DNA of 64,000 nucleotides from Riptortus pedestris (GCA_019009955.1 CM032230.1:30982501-31046500); one strand, 5' to 3'; numbered from the stretch's first letter, positions 1 to 12,129 are shown. Translations and numbers: made by a program. The notes: generated from the sequence alone by a model not told the origin.

Positions 1-812
1 TACAGGCTGTAATATACTCAATAAAATAAAATCTAAAAAAAAAAAAATCAATTACCACACAACGCTGATTTAGGTTCTGGATTTCTAACAACGTAGAATT
101 TTGCTAGTATTGCCAAAAAAAAATTAGTGCAACATTTCTATGGCCGTAGGTAGGCATCAAATACAACAGAAGAAAGTTAGAACATTTTACTCATTTTGTC
201 ATTTTGTTTGTAAGTAATAGTACTTTTCATAACTTCAAAAGCAAGATCTTTATTTTTCTTTTCTTTTTTTTTACTTTAAAGGATGTACAGCTCTGGATAC
301 CATTCATACATTTGGGGAACATGACAGAATCATTTAGATTTACTTTCAGAGATTATTTAATGTTTAAATCACGAACGCTCCCCAAGTTTACCCAACTTTC
401 ATAAAACTTTTATTACTGTAGTACCAATTGATTAAATATTTTAGCTCTACTTTACTGATACACAAGTCCTTTTTTAACAAGAATATATTTAATCCATTTA
501 ATGGAATGGATAGACAGAATGTTTATTTAATTAAGGATAATCTATGAAGGTGTCCATATAAATTCATAAAATAATAAAAGTTTAGACTAAATTTATACAC
601 TGACATTTTATTATTTGTGAATTATTTTTAGCCATACGTTAAAACAATAATTCTTTCTTCATATAATCATTTAATTCATTCCTAACGCCTTTCGATATTA
701 TTATATGCATTTATACATTATTTATAGTCATACTCGATTTATTACTACTAAAAGCAATAGCCAGTTGACCTTACATCAATAACAGTTGTTTTTGATATTT
801 TTTTTTTTTCAG
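1..812. other. AT-rich intron, no gene seen
   Basis: Unique AT-rich DNA with homopolymer runs. The only open frame is a phenylalanine-rich 66-codon artefact of T tracts at 204-404. The stretch ends in a long T run and CAG, a good splice acceptor for the exon at 813, so I read it as the upstream intron of that gene. Confidence 0.6.
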
Positions 813-963
813 AATAACTTAGTCGTTGCTGGTGCTAAGTCGATCATTGGTCCTTCACTGACAATAAACGAGACGACAAGGCACCACGCCGGTATCTACG
901 TGTGCAGCGCAGAAAACGGTGTCCTCAGCCCAGTCTCCAAAGAGATCAAAGTAGACATCCTAT
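813..963 (+). CDS. Internal exon of an Ig-superfamily adhesion protein (lachesin/IgLON-like)
   Basis: This is one internal exon of 151 nt. It follows a T-run plus CAG acceptor (ending at 812) and precedes a GTAAGT donor at 964. The frame starting AAT at 813 is open for 50 codons and leaves one base for a split codon, so the exon ends in phase 1. It reads NNLVVAGAK, then SLTINETTRHHAGIYVCSAE, then NGVLSPVSKEIKVDIL. The A-G-x-Y-x-C block is the F-strand signature of an I-set/C2 immunoglobulin domain, and the SKEIKVDIL tail is the G strand. The partner cysteine and the core tryptophan must lie in an exon upstream of the window. The N-G-V-x-x-P-V-S segment resembles insect lachesin, neurotrimin or amalgam-type surface proteins that mediate cell adhesion in nerve and epithelium; that subfamily call is inference. 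I found no downstream exon in the window, so the next intron may be very long. The small open frame around it (786-1064) runs into introns on both sides. Confidence 0.82.
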
Positions 964-1320
964 GTAAGTACAAATATAACTATTTCCTTATTCTTATTTC
1001 ACTTGTTCATCATCGGACATCACTCAAATCTAAGATAAACCCATTAAAATACAAAATTGGCTGATACCGATTGAATCAGTACTATGAGGTAGATATTTAA
1101 ATCAAGAAATGAAGATTTTATTGAAATTCTATAAGTTCAAAACTTACACTGCATTTCATTCAAAATTTACATTTCAAGTGTCTGAGACTAACAAAATTAA
1201 CATAGACCGCATTTACAATAACGAAAATCATAAGGAACAGACTGAACCGATCAGAAGACTAATCACAGTACGTAGACAGAAAAATGTAATAGTGGCAATA
1301 TCAAAGAACACTTTTATTCA
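964..1320. other. Start of downstream intron
   Basis: Begins with the GTAAGT donor of the Ig exon. A 71-codon frame at 1109-1324 has no recognisable motif and I do not support it as a gene. Confidence 0.5.
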
Positions 1321-1433
1321 GTGACGGACTCATTAAATAGCCCCACCCTGGCTAGAAAAGGGTAGTAGCCTGTAGATAAACCTTCCCGATTGGCCGTAGT
1401 AGCATAAAGTGGACGTAAATAATAATAACAATA
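1321..1433 (+). repeat. 5'-truncated SINE copy
   Basis: The 3' body matches the full SINE at 30403-30614: GTGACGGA, then CCCACCCTGGCTAGAAAAGG, then CTGTAGATAA, then GTGGACGTAAATAATAATA. The tRNA-like 5' half is missing. It abuts the decayed LINE fragment that follows. I could not find target-site duplications. Confidence 0.7.
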
Positions 1434-1437
1434 AAAA

Positions 1438-1965
1438 CATCAAAGGGCACTCCGGAAATTTAGGAAATGACACATAAGACCTACTTGCAAAGACAGCTTT
1501 AAGAGACATATCAATACCTATTACATACTCTAAACTGACTGAAAATTCTTGTGATACACAAATCTTATAAAAAATGGGACGTAAAATGGACATACAATAC
1601 TAAAGGACAACAATTACATAAGTACATACCAACTATTTACCTGAAACAAAAAATAACACAGCATCTCCAAAAAAGTGCAATTTTTATCAGGAGACATGGA
1701 CCTACAAAAAGCAACTTGTCCAAGTATAAAATTACAAACATAAATACATGCAAATGTTGCAATGTGACTAAACAGACAAATGACCAAGTTCTGATATGAC
1801 TACATTGCTTGACGGACCAAGAACAAAACTCAACAAGTACATTACCTTACGAAAAGGAAATTGTCCGACGGACGAACCGAAACTTTTACTCGCATACAGC
1901 AAGGGATTTAATGCATTTATACAAGAATTGGATGCCATTTTGTACATCTACACCTACTGCTCATA
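1438..1965 (+). pseudogene. LINE retrotransposon pol, RNase H and C-terminal region (decayed)
   Basis: Pieced across frames, the translation has IKGHSGNLGNDT followed by DLLAKTA, the RNase H signature (GH..G.....AD.LA.A) of I/R1/LOA-type non-LTR retrotransposons. After it come WDVKWTYNTKGQQLHKYIP, RRHGPTKSNLSKYKI and a cysteine cluster CKCC with QTNDQVLI, which match the tail of those polymerases (TGHG-like motif, then a C-x-C near the end). Reading needs at least two frame changes and passes stops (TAA inside the RNase H motif, TAA near 1567, TGA near 1797), so it cannot be expressed. The 5' part of the element is absent, as is common for LINE copies. The exact clade is uncertain. Confidence 0.7.
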
Positions 1966-2306
1966 CATATATGTAATGTTTACATATGTTTTTCTTTATT
2001 ATATTGTTTTTATAATATATATATAATTATTGTATACGAACTATTATTGTTCAATTATTGAAATTTGTGTAGTATCCACAGGGTGGAGCACAAAAAACTT
2101 AAAAGAACACTCACGTTTGAGGGGTACTCAGCGTGGAAAAAAAGATAAAAAGGTCACTACTATACAGCAAATAAATTATAAATTTAAAGATGAAAGTAAT
2201 TGACGAATTCCAATAAAAAATATTTATTAGAATATATGTCCTTCGCCACCTTAATGTGACAAAGTCAGCCAATGGGCTTCAGTCCCGAAAAAGCTGATGA
2301 CTTTAC
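1966..2306. other. AT-rich spacer, no gene seen
   Basis: Follows the LINE relic, possibly including its 3' UTR. No open frame or motif stands out. Confidence 0.4.
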
Positions 2307-3103
2307 AAAAGTCCGTCACGCAGGGGCTGCGTAAACTAAGCAAATTTCCCTTGTGAAGTTTAGTAATAGATAAATATACATACTGGTAACACAACACCAC
2401 CGTGAATAAATACAAACGGAAATAAGAAATGTTTCATCCACTTTCAATAACCTGCCGACAGGAAGCGTTAGAAATGTAAACAAACGGGTCTGCCCGTTTC
2501 ACAGAGGAAAGGAAAACAATTACTGAAATATATCAGAATATAACATATTAATTTTATTGAGAACTATTTACTATATCTAGTACTGTAATTAATAATGAGT
2601 CAGAATAATTGAATATCAATAAATCAAATGTTAGTAGTCCAAAACCTTATGACGGGAGGGGGGGGGGGGTCACCAGGACATATTTACAAATATCTCGTAA
2701 AATAAAGCTGTCTTGAATACAATTTTTGTTATTTAAGCTTCGAATAATGTGATTTATTATGTAACCGAGTATTGTTTATGTAATATGAGAAGAAGTTGCG
2801 GTTTTCTGGAGGCTGAAAACTGAAAAATGCAAATATGTCGGTTAATATTCAAGGTAGTGAAATCTATATAAAAATAATTATAAAGTAAATTTAATTTGAA
2901 ATAAGATTGCTTCTATACAATTTTTCGATCCGACGCACAGTAACGGAGATATTTCGAATTTTCGAAAATCCTCCCCTCTTAACCCCCTCCCCTTGGCCTG
3001 ATTTCAGCCGTTAACGAACTTGATCTTTCTTTTACCATAAAACGACTAAATATCGAGTGTGGTAACGATTAAAAAATAATTGCGATCGCTAGAGCCGTAA
3101 CAG

Positions 3104-3176
<73 letters not shown>

Positions 3177-3283
3177 TTGGAACGGACCTCATTTTCGTCA
3201 TCTTCTGGGTAGGATCGATGGACATTTAATGACAACTTTCGAAAATCGCGTCATGAGTACGACCTCCCTTAAGCGAAATCTGA
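2307..3283 (-). mobile_element. HINE (Helentron-like) copy, long subfamily
   Basis: Full-length minus-strand copy. The 3' end is at 2307 (AAAAGTCCGTCACGCAGGGG; the CGCAG hairpin lies inside) and the 5' end is at 3283 (a degenerate CTTAAGCGAAATCTG). It has the G-rich tract near 2980 and a CA/TA microsatellite at about 3104-3171. It carries no coding capacity, so any movement would need proteins supplied from elsewhere. At about 975 bp it is the longer of the variants seen. Confidence 0.85.
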
Positions 3284-4210
3284 TACTCCTAATGATAATT
3301 AATAATATATTCAATTCTAAACAGAAAATAATCAATTAGCTTCAATGATACCTACAAAAATGAGAACAATAAATTATGGTTTGGGGTAAAAAAGTTGAAG
3401 CTAATATTTGTGTTCAACTTTTACATAGGATTTAATCACGATAGTAAATTCTAAATGTCTGATCAGATTGTATAAAGCATTCTACAGACAAGGTTGAATG
3501 TCAACTGCAATCGACAAGTCATACCTATTGATTAAAAATCATTACATCAAAGATTATAATGCCAGATGTATAAATTATATAATCAGAAAATTAGTTTATG
3601 AATTTACAACTGAATTCATTTGTATAATTATTAAGCAGAACAGTGCACTTGACGAAAGGAGCTTATCACCATATGATATGTTTTATACATATAAAACAGT
3701 TACACGCTCCAACTATTACAAAATGAATCTCTTTGGCCGCAGATAGATATTTCAATGAAATGAGAGGTTATCGCAAGACAAATAGAACTTTCAAAGGAGG
3801 ACGATTATATTTTATAAAAGCCGCAAAACACTGAAAATGGCTGCTCCCTTGTCCCATTATCTCATTATATTTAACTTTAGCACAAAGAAGAGAGTGTGGT
3901 TTTGTATATTCATCTAAAATAAACCCTAAATTTAGAGCACTGTTGTGTTTTAACTGGGCAATTTGCAAGATATATTATTATAATTAATTATAAGGATCAT
4001 TCTCCACAATATAGTGTTTATTAAACATTGAGCTTTCAGCCAATTTTCAATGATCCTAATGGGCAGAACACAATTTTCAAAAATTTTATTTCTCTATTAT
4101 CAATATTATCCAAACAAATATGACACACAATCAGAGAGAAATGAGGAAATCTATAAATGTTTCCACCCTTGAGTAGACATAAAACGATAATATATATATA
4201 TATATATATA
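3284..4210. other. AT-rich unique spacer
   Basis: Two short open frames (3498-3746 +, 3768-3968 -) have AT-biased composition, no motif and no splice context. I see no gene. Confidence 0.4.
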
Positions 4211-4906
4211 CTGGTTTCCACTGCAAATATTAAGTGAATAAATAATAAACGGTAATGAGAAATCTTTCAGCTGCAAGTTAATAATTCTACAACGGGAAGC
4301 GTCTGAATTGATAACAAACCATTAATGAAATATACCTTAATATAAAATATTAATTTTATTGAAAAGTATTTACTATATCTAGTACTGCAATTTATAATGA
4401 ATCAGAATAATTAATATTTTAATAACTCCAATTTTAGTAGTCCAAGAACTGGGGGGCATCAACAGAATGTATTTCCATACATCACACAAAGTAAAAGTTC
4501 AATGAAAACAATACTCCTTATTTAACCTTGTAAGAAGTTATTCATAATATAACAGCTTATTATTAATATAACATGAGTAGGAGTGGGGGTCTACTGAAAG
4601 CGGAGAACTATAAAATCCAAATATCTTGGTTAATATTCATTACTATACAGAAACTAAACTATGAATATAAAAATATTTATAGATCATTTAATTTGCAATA
4701 AGATTTGTTCTATACACTTTTTCGATCCGATGTACGTACAGTAAGGGGGATATTTCGAATTTTCAAAAATTCCTTCCTCTAAACCCCTCCCCCCACTGGT
4801 CCGATTTCAAGCATTAACGAACTTAACATTTATCTTTGTATAAAACGATTAAATATCGAGTTTGGTAAGGAAGAAACAAAAATTGCGACCCCTAGACCGT
4901 TAACAG

Positions 4907-4983
<77 letters not shown>

Positions 4984-5110
4984 CTTTGAGCGGGCCTCAT
5001 TTCTGTCATCCCCTGGGTAGGATCAATGGAAATTTGAGGAAGTTATTGAAAAATCGCGTCATGTGTAAGACATCAAGAGCAGATTTCCGCTAAGAGAAAT
5101 CGGCTAAAAG
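4211..5110 (-). mobile_element. HINE copy, 3'-end truncated
   Basis: Matches the copy at 2307-3283 from its internal block (CAAATATTAAGTGAATAAAT) through the C-rich tract at about 4780 to the degenerate 5' palindrome at about 5085-5110. The terminal CGCAG hairpin and GTCCGTCACG end are missing. The internal microsatellite is TA then CA (about 4910-4982). Confidence 0.75.
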
Positions 5111-5655
5111 TGTGAATACTTTATCAGATACTATTTTGGTTTGGTTCAACACATTAAATTTTAATTCAGGTTCTTGATTAATGGAACCAGAAATTATAAA
5201 ATACGATATTAAAATGCAATATTTTAACTAGAAGTTGGAGAAGTTAGATCTAGATGGTACGTTTTTGAGGCCGTAAGAAATATTTGGGAAATAACAAATT
5301 ACGTAATGAAAAAATAAAATAAAATAATATCAGAAAGAATGGAAAGCCATCATCGAAATTTGGTTTAGTTGTTTACATTTTAAAACGATAAGTAAATCTG
5401 TAAATAATAAATAATCTGGATCAATGTTTCTTAATTCTAATAATCTATTCAAAAATTAAAGTAAATCAATTTTAAAAAGTTATTATTAAAAGTATTATAC
5501 ATTCTTATGAGTATATGTATATATAACTTGTATTTCAAAATACTGCCTTGAAGGTATACCAGGAAAGTTGCCCATCAGGGAACACATTAGCAGAAGGCTG
5601 GTTTGTTCGTTTATACGGATGAAAATGTTTCGGTCACTGGGCTTTTGGTACCTTA

Positions 5656-5778
5656 CAGCAGATTTAAGAGAAATCAGCTATAGATTTTGTACCAACTATT
5701 GAAATGATTTTCAAAACAATTCTTCAAATGTCCATTGACCCTATATAGTAGATGACGAAAATGAGGTCCATTCAAAAT

Positions 5779-5815
<37 letters not shown>

Positions 5816-6294
5816 ATTCGTCTGTTACCACTCTAGTGGTCGCAATTTTGGTTTAATAGTTACCAAACTCAATATGTAATCGTTTTCCGTAAAAAGAAAG
5901 ATCAAGTTCGTTAATGGCAGAAATCCGGCCAGTGGGAAGTGGGTTTAGAAGGTAGGGAATTTCGAAAATTAATATCTCCGATATTATGTGTCGGATCGAA
6001 AAATTGTTTAGAGCCAATCTCATTGCAAACGTAGTGTTCTATAAATGCTGTTATGTACGTTTTTTCACTATCTTGATTATTAGCGGAGATATTTGCATTT
6101 TGTATTTTTCGGCCTTCAGTAACCCCCACCCCTTCGTATTCCTGCCACCTTAACTACGAGCTGTTATATTATGAATCACATAAATACTCAATATTGTTCT
6201 CATTAATTTTTTGCTTTTTGAGATAAATTTAAATACGTGGCACACGTTGGAAATCTTCTTAGTTTGCGTAGAGCATCGGCGTGACGGAGTTTTT
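5656..6294 (+). mobile_element. HINE copy
   Basis: Starts AGCAGATTTAAGAGAAATCA. It carries GATGACGAAAATGAGGTCC, a TA/TG microsatellite (5780-5814), CTCTAGTGGTCGCAATTT, GATATTTGCATTT and a worn 3' end (GGCGTGACGGAGTTTTT at about 6279-6294). The 72-codon frame at 5911-6129 is a chance frame inside the element. Confidence 0.8.
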
Positions 6295-7176
6295 AGCAAC
6301 TTACTCTTCCAGTGTCAGCTAATAGCGACCGTAAATTGGGACAAAAGAGTGAACTGAGCCAAATGTGAAACCAGCCTTACCGGAGAGCATTTCGGGTTTA
6401 GTATAGCCTCTCGCCGCCCTCGTTCACTAACGTTACTTAAAAGGCCCTTAAATTGTAATAATGTTATTGTTAATAAACCAAGAAATAATATATTGAATTA
6501 ATTATAAAAAAATAATTTAATAATTGCGTTCTGTCTAGGTACATACTCTAATTTCTATTGATTATTTATTTATTAAATTTTATCATGAATTTATTTCCAC
6601 TACTGAACTTTGTCATTTTATATATTAAAAATACAAGAGATTGTTTATCAGTCCTCAAAAACAAGGAAGACAATTAACTGTATCTCTTTCCTGAGCGCAA
6701 ATGTCAACTACAAAAGAGAAAGGCTTGCTCATAAATGAAGAAAAGGCTAAACGCATGGGTGTAAACTGTAATCTGCCCCTGGAAAGCAGATAAAGTGTAG
6801 TTGAATTATCTTTTCCAAAAAGTGAAATCTTCAACCGCCTAGAAATTACAATAACATCTGTCAATAACGTGTTTACAGAAATATATAATAACTAGTACAA
6901 ACCACGCTTTCTTCGTGGTTTAGCGAGTTTTAAGGTAAATGAATATCTTGCGGGCCTTTAAGTTAAAGATCCAGTATAAGCGGAAAGAATCCTTAACAAG
7001 CCCGAAATAAGATGAATATGCAAAGAAACAGTCGATTTTACATTATAGAAAAGCAAAGAGGTATCGAGAAGTAAATAAGAAACCAGACCGCCTCCCTATG
7101 CATGAAAATAATTATGGTAGTGTACCCATCAGGTAGGCTGACAGAGCAATGAAAAACAATACGTACTGGACAGGAA

Positions 7177-7208
<32 letters not shown>

Positions 7209-8000
7209 TTGTGGATTCGGCTGCCAATGGCCACTCAATATCTTAATGGCTTGTAAAAGCAACCGACCAAAATAGGATTTTTTAATAGTTTTAATGAATA
7301 AATAATTGTGAATTAGTTATGCAACCAACTTATTTACATTTTTTATTAATCGGTCAATCAGGTAATAAAATATACTTCCTACCATATATTAGTTTTATTA
7401 TTGTTTCATGTATCATTGCAAAAATAAATATAAATCTTCTAAATGATTACTCAAAAAACTTGAATTAATATTAATTACAGAAAAAGTGACTTTTTTCGTC
7501 CAGTTTTGGTACGGATTAAGGAAAATTAATTACTATTATTTATTAGTTGTATGCGCTACTTCAAAGGCGATTGGCATGATCACCGGTTAGAATAATATAT
7601 TTAACCTTTCATGTAAATCTTGATATTTTACTTTATAGATGTCACATGGAAAATAATCCTTAAATATCTGAGGTTTTCACATATCTGCACTTGGCCTATT
7701 AGAATATCATAAAAATTATCCCTTTCAAATCTTTGTTAGTATGGTGTATACCTTTTGTATTTTCATTCTATATGTATTGGTAAATGTATTTATGTTTTAG
7801 ATATGTTAGTATTTGTAGAATATATTAGCTGCTCTCAGTTAGTAGTGCTGTCATATAGTGGGGTATGTCAAGGTTTATTCGTTGATTGGAGTCTGTAAAT
7901 TAAAAACTGCTATAAAACAGAATAGACGCGAAAAACGCCTACAAATTGAAACGATTTTGTTTTGGCAATTGAAATATAAACTTCTTGGTGTAATTGGTTT
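6295..8000. other. AT-rich unique sequence
   Basis: Contains short chance frames (6655-6864 -, 7038-7262 -, the latter running through a TG/TA tract at 7181-7208). No motif or repeat family is recognised. Confidence 0.4.
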
Positions 8001-8320
8001 TTATCGTGGAATAAACAGCTGTATTTCATGATTCCCCTGTTTAAACACCGTTTTCATCAGAGAGTCTCCTAGCGATAAAAACGATTCAAGAGGAACAAAA
8101 ATACGGCTAGCTGAGGAATAACAAAGCATGCAAAAGTAATTACCTCCGTGTAACCTCCGGCGAGCATAAAAAGCCTGCCACGATTCCCAGGCCCGTGGCT
8201 GGAGCCTGCTTGGAGAATTTCTAGCAAAAACAAGAAACAGGCAAATAATTTCCAGCAGAGGTGATATCCCCGCTGCTAGCCAACTTTTACAACGGTGACT
8301 CTCCTCATATTGCTTCATTT
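8001..8320 (-). other. GC-richer unique island with a 105-codon open frame
   Basis: An open frame at 8001-8318 (-) has mixed amino acid composition but no motif I recognise. The stretch 8030-8310 is clearly richer in GC than its surroundings and belongs to none of the repeat families here. It could be an exon or conserved non-coding DNA; a chance frame is also possible. Confidence 0.2.
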
Positions 8321-8927
8321 TATTTTATTAGTAAACTTTTGCTTTAAACGATTTACCTCTCTATTGATCTCTTTATAGCTCTACTTAATGTCTTATATTT
8401 TATTTGATTGGTTGAATTTAAATAAGAGTCGTTTATATTGGGCGATATAAAGACAGAAAAAAAATAAACTAAATTAAATCTCAAGCTTTAGTGTAAACCA
8501 CAAACCTGGAATTAAATTTTTTGATTTACTGTAAGCGAACGGAAAATGGTACTACAATAATAAGCTACGTATTTTCAGCAGATTTCCCTTTAATAAAATT
8601 ATCTACTCCGGTTGTCTTGATTAAACAATTTTTAAACTTCGTTTTTCCTCAAATGTTAAACATTATAATAAATATACATATATATATGTATATATATATA
8701 TGTCTAGGGACGTGTGGCTAATAGACTCCATTCATGTAGGTTTACTTAAGGAAGGAAATAAAAAAAAAATAATAATAATATAGATATACTAATAATTTTT
8801 TTCTACCAATAATTTTTGCTATCAATAATTTTCTGTGAATTCCGTCGGATTACTTTTTGAGATATAAGTTATAAACGGATAATTTCACGACTATTCGATA
8901 ACGCTGAAACATCCTCATTTAATATCT
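8321..8927. other. AT-rich spacer
   Basis: Includes a short TA-rich tract near 8673-8702 and an ATA tract near 8769. No gene seen. Confidence 0.4.
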
Positions 8928-9056
8928 CTGGAATATGCTGGATGGTAGAGGAACAAATGTATAAGGATCAATAAGAAGGCCAAGTCCTCTACTGGTTTTT
9001 TAATATAATGCAGAGTGCACTTTCGGAGTCAACGCCCATCCTCAGTGCCTGCTGAT
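8928..9056 (+). repeat. Dispersed repeat, copy 1
   Basis: Carries GGAATATGCTGGATGGTAGA, then GGATCAATAAGAAGGCCAAG and GTCCTCTACTG, then GAGTGCACTTTCGGAG and CCTCAGTGCCTGC. The first parts recur inverted at 49341-49415, and the last part recurs at 55975-56032. The class is not determined; it reads like the 3' tail of a retroelement. Confidence 0.55.
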
Positions 9057-9077
9057 TAAAGCTGCGTTGCCTGGACC

Positions 9078-9120
9078 ACGACTGCCGGGCGGACTCCCCG
9101 GGCAGTCGCCCGGCAGTCGT
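9078..9120. repeat. GC-rich inverted repeat (14-bp arms)
   Basis: ACGACTGCCGGGCG (9078-9091) is perfectly inverted as CGCCCGGCAGTCGT (9107-9120) across a 15-nt spacer. It is an isolated GC-rich stem in AT-rich DNA. Confidence 0.8.
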
Positions 9121-9354
9121 ATATCCTCATATCCTCATTTAAAGTTTCTAGGGGACTGTAATTTGTTTTGTAAGGCTTTAATATTTCATTGATCGTGCTA
9201 TGTATTGCAATGTATTTCGATATGGAATCCATATTTTATTAAGGAATAAACACAATATAGAAATAAAAAAAAAATAAAGAGTGCCTCAAATTTAGTGTGA
9301 CACTTCAATAACCTTTGAGAGAACTAAAATAATGTAGTTATATATATAAATAAT

Positions 9355-9361
<7 letters not shown>

Positions 9362-9399
<38 letters not shown>

Positions 9400-9662
9400 G
9401 AGGGGGGAGAGAGAGAGAGGAGGGGCAGAGAGAGGAGGGGCAGAGAGAGGAGGGCAAGAGAAAAGGGAGGGGGAGAGAGAGGAGGGGCAGAGAGAGGAGG
9501 GCAGGAGAGAAGAGAGAGGAGGGGGAGAAGAGAGGAGGGGGGAAGAGAGATAGGAGGGGGAGAGAGAGAGGAGAGAGAGAGAGGAAGGAGGAGAGAGAGA
9601 AGAGAGGGAGAGGAGAGAGAGAGAGGGAGAGTAGAGAGAGAGAGGATAGGATGAAGAGAGAG
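9362..9662. repeat. Polypurine (GA-rich) tract
   Basis: About 300 bp of almost pure A/G on the + strand: GA repeats with GGAGGGG interruptions. It is low-complexity DNA. Confidence 0.9.
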
Positions 9663-9735
9663 TAGTCGGCTAGTCGCTGCTAGCGCGTCGCAGTGCGGTC
9701 CTGGCGACGAGCGCGCGGCGGTTGGCTCGATCGGC
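9663..9735. other. GC-rich hinge between purine and pyrimidine tracts
   Basis: About 70 bp rich in CG dinucleotides (GCGCGTCGCAGTGCGG, GAGCGCGCGGCGG) separates the GA tract from the CT tract. I do not recognise it. Confidence 0.5.
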
Positions 9736-11075
9736 GGTTTTCTCTCTCTCTCTTAGGGTTTCTCTCTCTCTTGCTGCCTCTCACTCTTTTCAGTCTGCTC
9801 TCTCCTTCTCTTCCGTCGCGCTCTCTCTGCTTCTGTCTCTCGCCTCTCGGCTCTTCTCTCTCTCTCGTCTTCTTCTCTCTCTGCTCTCCTTCTGTCTTGC
9901 GCTCACTTTCTGTCTGTGTTGCCGCGCTTCTGCTTTTTTCTCGTCTCTTCTTTTTTTCTGCTCTCTTCGTTTTGCGCTCTCGTCGTCTTGCTCTACGCTG
10001 CTCTTCTTTGTCTCTCTCTTCGAATCTTTTCCGCTTCTGCAGATCTCGGCGTTTGGTCTCTGCTTCTTTTTTCTCTCGCTCTCTTCCATTCTACTCTCGC
10101 TCGTCTTCTTCGTCTTCTTCGCTCTCTCTCGCTCTCGCTCTCTCTCTCGCTCTCTCTCTTTCTCTCTCTCTCTCTCTCTTTCTCTCTATCTCCACTCTCT
10201 CTCTCTGCTCGCCTCTCTCTCTCTTCTCTGCTCTCTCTCTCTTTCGCGCGCGCGAGCTTTTGTCTCTCTCTCTCTTCTTGTTCTCTCTCTGCTTCTTTTC
10301 TCTCTCTCTGCTTACTTTTGTCTCTCTCTTCCAGTTTTTCTCTCTCTTCTTTTTCCTCTCTCTTCCTTCTGTCTCGCCTCTCTCTGCTTTGGTTCTCTCG
10401 CTTGCTTTTTTCTCGCTCTCTCGTCTTGGGGCGCGCGCCCGTGTCTCTCGTCGCACGCTCTCTCTTCTTCTCTCTCTCTCTCCGTCATTCTTCTTCTCTC
10501 TCTCTCTTCTTCGTTCTCTCTCGCGCTTTCTTCTTCTTCTCTCTCTCTCTGTACTTCGTACTCGCTCTCTCTCTTCTTCTTCTGCTCTCTCTCTTCTTTT
10601 TTATCTCTCTTCTTTTTCATCTCTCTCTCTCTTCTTTGTTCTCGCTCTCTCTCTTCTCTCTCTCTCTTCTGCGGCCTCTCTCTCTCTCGTCTTGCTTCTT
10701 CACTCTCTACTCTCTGCTTCTGTCTTCGCGCTCGCGCGCTCTTCTTGTCTTCCTCGCTCTGCTTCTTCTTCTCTCTCGCTGCCTTCTTCGCTCGTCTCCT
10801 CTCTCTGATCTTCTTATTCTCTCTCTCTTCTTTTTTTCGCTCATCTTCTGTATCTTTTTTTCTCACTCGTTGCTTTTTTCTCTCTCTACTTGTTTCTTCG
10901 CTGCTTCTCTCTCTCGCTCTCTTCTTTTTTCTCTCTCGTTCTTTATTTTGCTCTCTCTCTCGTCTTTAGTTTCACGATTCTTTTTTCTCTCTCCTCTTCT
11001 CTTCTCTCTCTCTCGCTCTCTTCGTCTTCTCTCTCTCTCTCGCTCTCGATCTGCTCTCTCTCTCGCTCTCTCTCG

Positions 11076-11137
<62 letters not shown>

Positions 11138-11154
11138 GCTTCTCTCTCGCTCGC

Positions 11155-11212
<58 letters not shown>

Positions 11213-11270
11213 TCTCCGTCTCTCGCTGCGATCTCTCTCTCTCTCTCGCTCTCTCGTCTCGCGCTCGCGC
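9736..11270. repeat. Polypyrimidine (CT-rich) tract, about 1.5 kb
   Basis: Nearly pure C/T on the + strand with scattered CG. All three + frames stay open for long stretches (Ser-Leu-Phe-Arg rich) and the minus frames are Arg-Glu-Lys rich, simply because stop codons are rare in C/T DNA. I do not call genes here. Together with the GA tract upstream it forms an imperfect long inverted repeat. Confidence 0.92.
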
Positions 11271-12129
11271 TCTCTGCGCCGATTGTCTTTCGTTCTGCTG
11301 CGTTACACTAGGACTAGAACCATCCACCCGACTCCTCCCTTCCACCCACCACACTCTAAACACCCATTCATCCAACGTGTACTACATAAAATCGTTGTCC
11401 GCTACCCCTGCCTCTTCACGCCCAACAAGCTACAACCCCTAACCACCCACTACCCAACACTCTCAACACAACTACCATCCTTGAACTTAGAACCCTACCC
11501 ACTAAAAGGCTTAGGTCCTCCAATGCAAATCAATCACAGGGTGCTTATTCTTAAAAAAGGAAAACTAAATATAAAAATTCCTCCTCCCTTCTCCCTTAAG
11601 GAAAACTAATTTATAAATAAATTCCCTTTCCACAACTTCCACCCCCCTTCGCAAAAACAAATAATCAGTATCGGAGTGAGTCACCAAAGTTAAGGAAATG
11701 CCTTGGCTTTGCCAAGGAAGTTAAATATTTAGAGTTACAATTAGCGAACAACTCACCTGCAACCACCATTATAAAACAGCTATAAAACAGCTCCATAGTA
11801 AAAGCGAATATGAAATATGCCACGATTAAATTGGTTCTTGCCAGGGAATAAAAAAAACAGGGTGCCTAAATAATTAAATTCAGAAATATATTATATAATA
11901 AGGCCATTAATAACCTTTCCTTCCCATAGCTTTATAAGGTGCTCTTGCTCTTCCTAGTTGGGGGAACAACCTTTACAATAAATGATAAAAATCTTCTGCT
12001 GTGGCCCGAACCCAAAGAAAAGTTCACTACTTCTTACAACAAGGAGTAGCGTATAGCCAACAATAAACCAATCCCAAATCCACCGAACGCACTCACAAAG
12101 TAATTAGCAGGGACAATTACCCTATGGAC
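11271..12129. other. C-rich then AT-rich spacer
   Basis: 11300-11520 is C/A-rich with few G on the + strand; the rest is AT-rich. The open frames are continuations of the low-complexity frames. No gene recognised. Confidence 0.4.

Noticed and set aside
2307..3283. Interpreting the repeat family as a classical Helitron with TC and CTRR ends
   Set aside because: In the opposite reading TCCGTC and CTAA could mimic those ends, but the bases outside are not a consistent A and T. The hairpin near GACGGACT and the subterminal repeats fit the Helentron layout better.
5911..6129. A 72-codon frame with ordinary composition
   Set aside because: Falls inside a HINE copy and is not kept open in other copies.
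9693..11609. Very long open frames (up to 508 codons) rich in Ser, Leu, Phe, Arg
   Set aside because: They occur in several frames at once on both strands of a nearly pure C/T tract where stops cannot easily form. The composition is simple-sequence, with no start context or domain.
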